Shown piece by piece: positions 29,951 to 36,465 of a stretch of 64,000 nucleotides of DNA; positions within the stretch are counted from its first letter, which is position 1, and each line of letters opens with the position of its first letter. Position numbers and translations under genes: made by a program. Source of the DNA: a virus; IMG/VR virus record IMGVR_UViG_3300001593_000005, positions 1-64,000 of that record. The stretch is one strand, 5' to 3'. The notes under the pieces are model-generated. The model was not told the DNA's origin and searched no databases. It saw only the letters and a list, made by a program, of their open reading frames with translations.

Positions 29951-30582
29951 CGGATCGGGGCTTCACCCGGATTGTCCCCGCTGCCGGGGTTGCGGTGCTG
30001 CCGTCCGAGCGTGTGCTTCTGCACCTCTGCGGCGAACGCGGCCCCGTCAATGTCGAGCCCGGTCGTGGTCTGGTGCGTGACCGCGGGGACGGTGACAGGG
30101 GCGGGCTGCGCGAGTGCTGCCCGGACCTGCTCGGTCAGTGCCGTGTTCGCGGTGAGCTGCTCAAGGATGGCGAGGATCTTGTCATCCTGTGCCGCGAGGT
30201 GCGCGGCCTGCTCGGACTGGCCGTGGAGCAGCAACTCGACGTCATCGAACTGCCGCTTGTTCATCTTGTCGGTAGCCTCAGCGAGGACAGCGGCACCCAC
30301 GATGATGATCGGGAGCAGCACCAGCTGTATGAACTGCGAGCTGGCCCACTGGACGAACCCGGCCGCCCCGCCGTGCAAACCCGCGGGAAGGCCATAGAAC
30401 GCCAGTGCGCAAAATGCGTATGCACACCACATAGTCCCTACCCCGCGCGTCACAATTACCGCAGCGCGGGTGTTGAAGCGGACGACGGGATTCGCACCCG
30501 GGTTCGCCCCGCCGACCTTCACGGGGCCGTTCTCCGCGCGGTGCTTCAGGTGCGGATGGGGGACGTGCTGGTACAGGCTCAC
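29947..30582 (-). CDS. Membrane protein with cytoplasmic coiled coil
   Basis: 211 residues, GTG start. Two hydrophobic helices (WCAYAFCALAFYGLPAGLHG and FIQLVLLPIIIVGAAVLAEA) followed by a heptad-like segment (DDVELLLHGQSEQAAHLAAQ, DDKILAILEQLTANTALTEQ) and a Pro-rich end. Such proteins recur in actinophage late regions; the layout fits a holin-accessory or structural membrane protein. Function unproven. Confidence 0.65.
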   Translation of the reverse strand: MSLYQHVPHPHLKHRAENGPVKVGGANPGANPVVRFNTRAAVIVTRGVGTMWCAYAFCALAFYGLPAGLHGGAAGFVQWASSQFIQLVLLPIIIVGAAVLAEATDKMNKRQFDDVELLLHGQSEQAAHLAAQDDKILAILEQLTANTALTEQVRAALAQPAPVTVPAVTHQTTTGLDIDGAAFAAEVQKHTLGRQHRNPGSGDNPGEAPIR

Positions 30583-30613
30583 GGGGCCTCTCCTCGGTGC
30601 TGCTTGTCGGGGG

Positions 30614-30979
30614 TCACGCCGGACCCAGCTCGCCGTCCCGGAGCCAGTAGTGCCCTCCCGGGCATGTGCCGTGCTTCCATCCGCCGCACCCGAGCGACGG
30701 CGTGAGCGTCGGCTTCTCCTCGGTGCCGCTGTTCACCCACCGCGGCGCATCCCACCCGCTGACCGGCTGGTCGCCCATCTGCCCGTACAGCCAGCGGCCA
30801 CAGCCGGGGCAGAGCCAGGAAAACGAGCGGTGGCCGCCCGCAGCAGGCCACCACACGAACAGGGAAGTGCCCCGCACGGCCTGCTCGCCGAGCTCGAAGT
30901 CGTCGCGTGAAAGCCCCGATGAACGGAAGCGCTTGTTCCGCCCGGCCATCTCCTCCGCGGAAATAACCAGTACCTTCAC
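30614..30979 (-). CDS. DUF6527-like zinc-binding protein
   Basis: 121 residues from GTG at 30979 (GTGA overlap with the metallopeptidase-like gene). Signature order: FSWLCPGCGRWLYG, then EEKPTLTPSLGCGGWKHGTC, then GGHYWLRDGEL, as in DUF6527 proteins (Cys-x2-Cys, TLxPS, C...H.W). These accompany ThiF/E1-like or peptidase genes in some bacteria. Here the neighbour is a HExxH protein; a partner relation is only a guess. Confidence 0.68.
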   Translation of the reverse strand: MKVLVISAEEMAGRNKRFRSSGLSRDDFELGEQAVRGTSLFVWWPAAGGHRSFSWLCPGCGRWLYGQMGDQPVSGWDAPRWVNSGTEEKPTLTPSLGCGGWKHGTCPGGHYWLRDGELGPA

Positions 30980-31668
30980 CGGGGCGCCCCGGCTAGCCCG
31001 GCTAGTGCCGCATCCCACCAGTCGCGGACTGCTGGTATCCGCTCGGGCCGGGTGATGCCGGGGTGGGGCCAGAACTCTGCCTCGAGCCCGCAGACCAGGA
31101 TCCGGAAGTCGTCGGCGAAGATCTCGCAGGCCGAGTCGTGCCAGGTGCCGCCGTCGCCGTGGTGGACGCTGGAGGCGGGCAGGCCCCGGACGGCGGCGTA
31201 TTCCTGGTAGAGCGGATCCGCGCTGGCGACGTTCTTCGCCCCGTCGCCGCGGAGGCTGTTCAGCATGCAGGCGACGTTGTGGCCGTACTCGTGCCCCGTC
31301 AGGTGCCTTGTCATCGCCGGGTGCGGCGGGATCCGCTTCCCCGACATCAGGATCAGGCCGGTCCGCTCGGCGACCCATTCCCCGCTGACGTAGCGGCCTT
31401 CCTCGATGTTGGAGTGGCCGTTGGACCTGGAGTTCTCCTCCCGGTCCGCGAGATAGCAGTGGACATCCCACAGCGGCGGGCAGCATGCCTGGACATGGGC
31501 TGCGGCAGCGACGGCGGTGTCCCGGTCGTGGGGGTAGGCGGGGAAAGGATCGAACCTGCACGTGAACGCGTACCGGTCCGGAGGGCACCACGCCACCTCC
31601 GACCCGGAACGGAACTCCCACCGGCCCTCCCGGGTCACGTCGAGGTCATGGACGACGATGCCGGGCAT
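30976..31668 (-). CDS. Putative zinc metallopeptidase (HExxH)
   Basis: 230 residues from ATG at 31668. The sequence RHLTGHEYGHNVACMLNSLR contains HEYGH, a HExxH zinc-binding/catalytic motif. About 60 residues later HDSACEIFADDFRI offers the Glu/Asp third-ligand segment of gluzincin-type folds. A His/Asp-rich N-terminal half precedes it. Targets are unknown. Phage peptidases of this type may process a virion protein or a host factor. Confidence 0.7.
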   Translation of the reverse strand: MPGIVVHDLDVTREGRWEFRSGSEVAWCPPDRYAFTCRFDPFPAYPHDRDTAVAAAAHVQACCPPLWDVHCYLADREENSRSNGHSNIEEGRYVSGEWVAERTGLILMSGKRIPPHPAMTRHLTGHEYGHNVACMLNSLRGDGAKNVASADPLYQEYAAVRGLPASSVHHGDGGTWHDSACEIFADDFRILVCGLEAEFWPHPGITRPERIPAVRDWWDAALAGLAGAPR

Positions 31669-31766
31669 CACTGCACCCGCCTTCCCGTGAGCTGTAAGGT
31701 GGGTGTCCGCCGCCGCTGGCGGCATGCGGGATGAATCCGCAGGAAGGCAGAAGGGGGTGCGGTGCC

Positions 31767-32456
31767 GTGACGTTCTTTTCCTCGGACACGCACTTCTGCC
31801 ACGGCCTCGTCGCCGGCAAGCGCGGCTTCGCGTCGTCAGCTGAGCATGATGATGAGGTGATACGGCGGTGGAACTCCGTCGTCCGCGCCGAGGACATGGT
31901 GTGGCATGTCGGTGACGTCGGCCTGGGGAACGACACGCAGGTGCTGGAACGGGCATCCCGCCTGAACGGCCGCAAGCACCTGGTCCCCGGGAAGCATGAC
32001 CGCTGCTGGCCTGGCCACACTGACTCGCGGAAGCATCAGCGGCGCTGGCTTGAGGTATTCGAGTCGGTGCAGGCGTTCGCCAGGGTCAGGCTCGGGGCAC
32101 GGATGGTGCTGCTCTCCCACTACCCGTACGAGGGCGACCATACGGACGAGGACCGCGCCACCCAGTACCGGCTCCGGGACGAGGGCAGGTGGCTGCTCCA
32201 CGGCCACCTGCACCAGCAGCGGAGACTAGGACCTGACCCGCGGTACCTGACGATGATGAACCCTCTCGACGGCTCGGGACTGGTCAGCCCGCGCGGCCGG
32301 GAAGTGCACGTCGGGCTTGACGCGTGGGACCTGCGGCCCGCCAGCGAAGCTGACGTCATCGGCGTGATACGCGGATACGAGGACAGCCAGGTGCCGGACG
32401 AGGAGACCTCGGCGGCCGTGCTGGCCCGGCTCGCCGAGGTACGGTCGCAGCGGTAG
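31767..32456 (+). CDS. Calcineurin-like metallophosphoesterase with altered GNHD motif
   Basis: 229 residues from GTG at 31767 (AAGGGGG upstream; an earlier start at 31731 is possible). Metallophosphoesterase blocks are in order: FFSSDTHFCHG (DxH), MVWHVGDVGLGN (GD), HLVPGKHDRCW (normally GNHD), VLLSHYPYEG (H) and WLLHGHLHQQ (GHxH). The Asn of GNHD is replaced by Lys. Related phage enzymes act on phosphodiesters. Plus-strand insert in the late region. Confidence 0.8.
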   Translation: MTFFSSDTHFCHGLVAGKRGFASSAEHDDEVIRRWNSVVRAEDMVWHVGDVGLGNDTQVLERASRLNGRKHLVPGKHDRCWPGHTDSRKHQRRWLEVFESVQAFARVRLGARMVLLSHYPYEGDHTDEDRATQYRLRDEGRWLLHGHLHQQRRLGPDPRYLTMMNPLDGSGLVSPRGREVHVGLDAWDLRPASEADVIGVIRGYEDSQVPDEETSAAVLARLAEVRSQR

Positions 32457-32510
32457 CGCACCGTGCTGGCCATTCCATGGCTGCTGGCCGCGCGCTGTAC
32501 CTGAGGGCCG

Positions 32511-33065
32511 TTACCTTGCTGCGGCGATGAGGCCGTGCACGTACTGGCTAGCCTCCCAGTCAGAATGGGACGCCGTATGCGCCCCGGCCGGCCCCCGGTG
32601 ATGGAAGGCGCACAGCCAGCGGAAGTTCGCGTCCGACTCGACCCACGCCCCCACTGCGGCCGGATCTGAGATGCCGGGGTAGTCCTTCTCCAGCGCGGCC
32701 AGATCCACGCCGTTCTGCAAGCTGAACTCCACGACATGATGGTGGAGCTCCAGCCCCGGCTGCTCGCCATCCTCGGCCGGCGGCGGGCACGGCTGCATCT
32801 GGGCATCCCGGCAGTCCCCGAACCCGATCCGCTCGCCGATGAAGCACCGCGCCGTGGCCCGGTACTGGCGGTGGTAGTGGTCAAAGTCCGCATAATGCGG
32901 GTCGGCGGTTCGTGCTGGGTGCGGCGGGAAATGCATCACGTAGTGATGAGTCTCGGCCTGCTGGTGCGCGGCCACCTCCTTGCCGAGCTGGGGAGCGCTC
33001 ACCCCCGCCGCCTTGAGGGTGGCGGCATCCGCAGCGAATTGCGCGGCGCCATCGGGACGTGCCAT
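32511..33065 (-). CDS. HNH-type endonuclease-like protein
   Basis: 184 residues from ATG at 33065 (AAGGGG upstream; GTG 33068 possible). The C-terminal part fits a beta-beta-alpha metal HNH fold: LELHHHVVEFSLQNG with the His pair, then FRWLCAFHHRGPAGAHTAS. The N-terminus is helical and His-rich. HNH proteins in phages nick or cut DNA during packaging or act as homing enzymes. Confidence 0.68.
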   Translation of the reverse strand: MARPDGAAQFAADAATLKAAGVSAPQLGKEVAAHQQAETHHYVMHFPPHPARTADPHYADFDHYHRQYRATARCFIGERIGFGDCRDAQMQPCPPPAEDGEQPGLELHHHVVEFSLQNGVDLAALEKDYPGISDPAAVGAWVESDANFRWLCAFHHRGPAGAHTASHSDWEASQYVHGLIAAAR

Positions 33066-33108
33066 CACTCACCCCTTGACATCGGTAGGCCAGTCCGCCG
33101 GCAGGCTG

Positions 33109-33507
33109 TCAGGTCGGCGGCAGTTTCCCGGCCAGGAGTGCCCGGCAGTCTGTGGCCTGCACGACGCCGTGAATCGCCAGGGAAAGCCGGTAGCCGTACG
33201 ACTTCGACAGCGGCACCCCGGTAGCGGACTGCTGGGCGAACACGGCCCCGGTGCTCGCGTTGTCAAGGCCCACTAGCGCCACGCAGATTGCGCGGGCCTG
33301 CTGCTGCCGCTGCTCGGACACGGTGCTGTCGTGCTGGTCCCGCGCGGCCCAGAACAAGCCGGCCCCGGCGAGGAGGACGGCGATGGCGAACAGGACGACC
33401 AGGGAGCGGCGGATGGAGCCGCTGAGGCCAGCCGCGCCCTTCTCGCCGCGCTTCCCCTCCGGTCCTGCCGGACCCTGCACCGCCAGCCGCTCGTCCCGCT
33501 CATTCAC
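33109..33507 (-). CDS. Membrane-anchored protein with short collagen-like stretch
   Basis: 132 residues from GTG at 33507. Residues ~11-30 are Gly-x-y repeats (GPAGPEGKRGEKGAAGLSG), followed by a basic turn and one TM helix (SLVVLFAIAVLLAGAGLFWA), then a polar extracytoplasmic region with two Cys. Adjacent to a holin-like gene; a spanin or holin-partner role is possible. The stop of the upstream gene overlaps its start. Confidence 0.65.
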   Translation of the reverse strand: MNERDERLAVQGPAGPEGKRGEKGAAGLSGSIRRSLVVLFAIAVLLAGAGLFWAARDQHDSTVSEQRQQQARAICVALVGLDNASTGAVFAQQSATGVPLSKSYGYRLSLAIHGVVQATDCRALLAGKLPPT

Positions 33508-33763
33508 CTGCGGACGCCTCCTGCGGCTCGGACGAAGACGGCGATCCAGGCGGCGGCGATGCAGGCGAGGAATCCGGCGGACCGGAGCCGGGCAGCAGCG
33601 CTTTCACGTGCTCGACCGCGGCCGGGGCGGTCAGGCCCAGTCCCGTCCACAGCAGCGGCGTTGACGGGTGCGCACTGAGCACCTGCACGATGATCACGCC
33701 CATCCCGGTGCCGGTCAGCAGGACGTCCCTCAGAAGCGGCCACCATCGACTCCACGAGGCCAT
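33500..33763 (-). CDS. Holin-like small membrane protein
   Basis: 87 residues from ATG at 33763. Two short hydrophobic segments (LLTGTGMGVIIVQVLSA and LLWTGLGLTAPAAVEHV) and a Pro/Ser-rich charged tail fit a small holin. No experimental class can be assigned. It is coupled to the collagen-like membrane protein and lies 4.6 kb upstream of the lysozyme gene in the direction of transcription. Confidence 0.58.
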   Translation of the reverse strand: MASWSRWWPLLRDVLLTGTGMGVIIVQVLSAHPSTPLLWTGLGLTAPAAVEHVKALLPGSGPPDSSPASPPPGSPSSSEPQEASAGE

Positions 33764-33862
33764 CACGCTCTTTTCCGCAGTCGGGCCCGCGCGCGAGGTC
33801 CAGGCGCCGGGTGGTTAGAGGGGGGTCTGGTCGCCGGGTGTGATCATCGCGGCCGGCCGTTT

Positions 33863-33888
33863 CCCGCTGTCGCCGCGGCGACAGCGGG
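33863..33888. promoter_or_regulatory. 26-base perfect palindrome
   Basis: The 13-base arm CCCGCTGTCGCCG is followed directly by its exact complement. It lies in the 206-base divergent gap between the holin-like gene (minus) and the plus-strand gene at 33970. A dimeric operator or a hairpin are both possible. Confidence 0.6.
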
Positions 33889-33969
33889 GTATGCCAGGGA
33901 TCGGGGGATGGACAGCGGGCCCGTCGCCACGATGTGATGGGGAGTGGTGCGGGAACGGGAGGGCTGGCG

Positions 33970-34275
33970 ATGACAGGGCAGGGCGGCAGCGGCACGGCGG
34001 TGACCGGTAACCGGGTGTACACGGTTAGTGCCGGTGCCCGGAACGCGGCGTGGCTGGCGACGCAGTCCGGGACCGGGGGGATCACCGACAACGGGGACGG
34101 CACGGCCAGTTTCGGGCTGCCCGTCATGCGGGAGCTGCGGGACCTGCCCGACGAGCAGGACGGCTACGTAGACCCGACCGGGATCATCTGGATCGCCGGC
34201 ACCGGATACCCAGTCATCTCGGCGCGCTTACAGACTCACCGGGACCGCGGGCGGGTCAGGCGGGCACGACGATGA
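33970..34275 (+). CDS. Small plus-strand hypothetical protein
   Basis: 101 residues from ATG at 33970 with GGGAGG upstream. Beta-like N-terminus (NRVYTVSAGARNAAWLATQ), Gly/Asp-rich centre and an acidic segment (RELRDLPDEQDGYVDPTG), basic end. Convergent with the FHA gene, overlapping it by 20 bases. Unknown. Confidence 0.52.
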   Translation: MTGQGGSGTAVTGNRVYTVSAGARNAAWLATQSGTGGITDNGDGTASFGLPVMRELRDLPDEQDGYVDPTGIIWIAGTGYPVISARLQTHRDRGRVRRARR

Positions 34276-34534
34276 GGACGGTCCGGCCGATCGTCACCCG
34301 GTCACCCCTGGCCAGCACCTGGTGCCCCCAGACCCGCCGCCCGTTCACCCAGGTGCCGTTCATCGACCCGAGATCCTCGACCGTCCACCCGCCATCACCG
34401 GGCCTGAAAGCGGCGTGACGCGGGGACGCATACGGGTCAGCTACGGCAAGCGTCCCGGACCGGCCGGCCGTGAAAGCCTCACCGAACACGCTGGTACCGT
34501 CCTGCACCTGGACTACGAGGGCACCTGGTTCCAC
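34256..34534 (-). CDS. Stand-alone FHA domain protein
   Basis: 92 residues, GTG start; almost the whole protein is one forkhead-associated domain. Binding-site residues are in place: TAGRSGTLAVADP (G-R), ASPRHAAFRPGDG (S-x-R-H), LGSMNGTWVNGRRV (N-G), then GDRVTIGRTVLIVV. FHA domains bind phospho-threonine peptides. Actinomycete hosts use many Ser/Thr kinases, so it could read or block host phospho-signals or bind a phosphorylated phage protein (inference). Confidence 0.86.
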   Translation of the reverse strand: MEPGALVVQVQDGTSVFGEAFTAGRSGTLAVADPYASPRHAAFRPGDGGWTVEDLGSMNGTWVNGRRVWGHQVLARGDRVTIGRTVLIVVPA

Positions 34535-34561
34535 TGCTGTTCCTCACTCGATCTGCCCTGG

Positions 34562-35485
34562 TCACGGGGGCGGCAGTACCCGCCAGGTCATCGCTCCTGG
34601 CGGCAGGTCGCTGAGGCGGGCGACGTCACCGCGGCCGAGGGCGTCTGTGCACCGGGTGCAGTCATCGCCGCCCATTCCCGGCATGGGCGTGATGCTGCCG
34701 TCCGGCATCCGCTGGTGCACATGCCGGGTGAACGAGTGGTGCGAGGCGGCGGCGCCGGGGCACAGCGGTCCCTCGGTGCAGTCGCAGCCGTCAAGGTGGC
34801 GGGTGACGTGTCCGGGGCACTGCAGCCGCCAGCGCCGCGTGGCATCGGCGGCTATCCACCGTTTCTCGTAGCTGAGGGCCGCACTGGCGCAGTCTCCCCG
34901 GCGGCGCAGATGGAACACCGGCGACGGGGCTCCGGGCAGCAGCAGGTTCTCGCCGTCGAAGCGGAGGGCTTTCTGCCGCTGGGTGACCGGGTCGCCGCAG
35001 CCCCAGCAGCAGCCGGGCAGGATCTTCTCGTACCGGGCCAGCTTCCCGGACTCCCGGCTGATCTCCTGCGTGATCTCCAGGTCCCGGCACGGCCACGGCT
35101 CACCGCAGTCCCTGCACACCGGGTAGTGCGGGGACAGGACGTAGGCGCCAAGGCCGGCATACGGCCGGACGCCGAAGTGCTGGCGTTTCCCGCCGGCGGC
35201 CGGGACGACGATCAGGTCCAGGGGACGGCGGTCCCATTCCTCCATGGACACGGGGCGCCTGCGGCAGATCTGGCCGGGAATCACCGGGGTCCCGAACGCC
35301 TGCTCCCAGTACTCGCGGGTATCCTCATCCCAGTCGGCGACGGGAGCAGGCCGGACCTGCACGACACGCCACACCGTGCGGTCCCCGAGGGCTATCAGGT
35401 CACCCTCGGCGAGGTCTCTCCACTCGCATTTACGGCCGCCCTGCGGCTCCCAGCCGCCCCCGAAGCGACTCCAGTAGAGGCTCAC
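34562..35485 (-). CDS. Cysteine-rich hypothetical protein, 307 residues
   Basis: GTG start. N-terminal half is beta-like (CEWRDLAEGDLIALGDRTVW, RRPLDLIVVPAAGGKRQHFG). The middle has CRDCGEPWPCRD and GCCWGCGDPVTQRQK, zinc-ribbon pairs. The C-terminal part has more Cys/His (CDCTEGPLCPG, CTRCTDALG). Similar Cys-rich proteins are common in actinobacteria and their phages as unknowns. Probably several structural zinc sites. Confidence 0.62.
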   Translation of the reverse strand: MSLYWSRFGGGWEPQGGRKCEWRDLAEGDLIALGDRTVWRVVQVRPAPVADWDEDTREYWEQAFGTPVIPGQICRRRPVSMEEWDRRPLDLIVVPAAGGKRQHFGVRPYAGLGAYVLSPHYPVCRDCGEPWPCRDLEITQEISRESGKLARYEKILPGCCWGCGDPVTQRQKALRFDGENLLLPGAPSPVFHLRRRGDCASAALSYEKRWIAADATRRWRLQCPGHVTRHLDGCDCTEGPLCPGAAASHHSFTRHVHQRMPDGSITPMPGMGGDDCTRCTDALGRGDVARLSDLPPGAMTWRVLPPP

Positions 35486-35517
35486 CCCGCACCCTCCCTG
35501 ACCTTCACGATCCGAGG

Positions 35518-35697
35518 CTACTCGCCGGGCCTGGGGTCCCGCCCGTCCTGCGCGTAATACAGGTGGGCTGCGGTGATCGCCGACGCTGCGAGCATTCCCG
35601 CACCTGCACGGCGCAGGGCGACATACTCGCTGACAACCGCCACGTACAGGCTGTTCTCGGCTGCTACCGGGTCGGCGGGCTGTTCCGGGGCCTCCAC
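35518..35697 (-). CDS. 59-residue small helical protein
   Basis: GTG at 35697 with GAGAGGGG upstream; stop TAG 33 bases before the next start. Sequence is helical (SLYVAVVSEYVALRRAGAGM, LAASAITAAHLYYAQDG) with a Pro/Gly tail. Supported by its ribosome binding site and by filling the gap between two clear genes. Confidence 0.5.
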   Translation of the reverse strand: MEAPEQPADPVAAENSLYVAVVSEYVALRRAGAGMLAASAITAAHLYYAQDGRDPRPGE

Positions 35698-35769
35698 GGG
35701 CAGCCCCCTCTCCGGCTCGCCGCCGCGCTGGCAGTGCTGCGGGAAAAAACCTTGCCTGGCATGCTCACT

Positions 35770-36231
35770 CTACTTATGGAGTGAGATGACCGAGATGATG
35801 ATGGCGGCCACAGCCGCGACGAGCACGAGGAGTTGCATGACCTGCCCGGTATCAAGGCGCCGCTCGGTGCGGGTGTCGGCAGCACCGCCGGTACGGCCCT
35901 GCTGCGCCGAGACGTACTCGCCGAGCGGCCTGATCGTGGCCGTCATCTCCCGCACCGCGTTGGCGAGATCGTCCTTGGTGGCGTAGTTGCCGCGCTCGCC
36001 CTCGATCTGGGAGCGGAGGTTGTTCGCCTTCTCGTCCTTGAAGCCCTGTATTTCCCGCGCCAGGTCAAGGGCCTTCTCGTCGGCGACCTGCTTGATCTGG
36101 AGGGCTTTCTCCCGCTCCTGCGCGACCTCCTGATACCGGCGGTCCCGTTCCGCTGCCAGGCCCGCGTCTGCTGCCCGGAGCGCCAGGAGGTGCTCCCGGA
36201 GCGTTACGGTCTCGCCCGGTGGGCTAGCCAC
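35770..36231 (-). CDS. Coiled-coil protein with C-terminal membrane anchor
   Basis: 153 residues, GTG start. A long charged coiled coil (residues ~10-90, e.g. RDRRYQEVAQEREKALQIKQ) and a linker end in one TM helix (VMQLLVLVAAVAAIIISVIS). Such tail-anchored coiled coils are common near tail-tip genes of actinophages. It may act as a spanin-like or membrane-docking protein; unproven. Confidence 0.65.
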   Translation of the reverse strand: MASPPGETVTLREHLLALRAADAGLAAERDRRYQEVAQEREKALQIKQVADEKALDLAREIQGFKDEKANNLRSQIEGERGNYATKDDLANAVREMTATIRPLGEYVSAQQGRTGGAADTRTERRLDTGQVMQLLVLVAAVAAIIISVISLHK

Positions 36232-36391
36232 GGCTCCCGTAGCGTCCGCCCCGGTTCCAGCCCCACGCGACCTCCGCGCCCACCAGGGCCACGGCCACGA
36301 TGACGAGCCAGATAACCCAGTTGAGATGCTTGCCGGTCAGCTCCAGAGCGGCCGCGATCACCATCATGACGAATGCGAGTGTGGCGAGCAT
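36224..36391 (-). CDS. Small two-helix membrane protein (holin-like)
   Basis: 55 residues from ATG at 36391 with GGGAGG upstream. Two TM stretches (LATLAFVMMVIAAALELTG and WVIWLVIVAVALVGAEVAW) with a short basic tail. Size and topology suit a holin or lysis regulator. Overlaps the next gene by 8 bases. Confidence 0.62.
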   Translation of the reverse strand: MLATLAFVMMVIAAALELTGKHLNWVIWLVIVAVALVGAEVAWGWNRGGRYGSRG

Positions 36392-36465
36392 GATGCCTCC
36401 CTCATGGCAGGTGGTGGTCCTTGAAGGCGGGGACCTGCTGGCCGCCGGCCGCGAATAGCCGCAGG

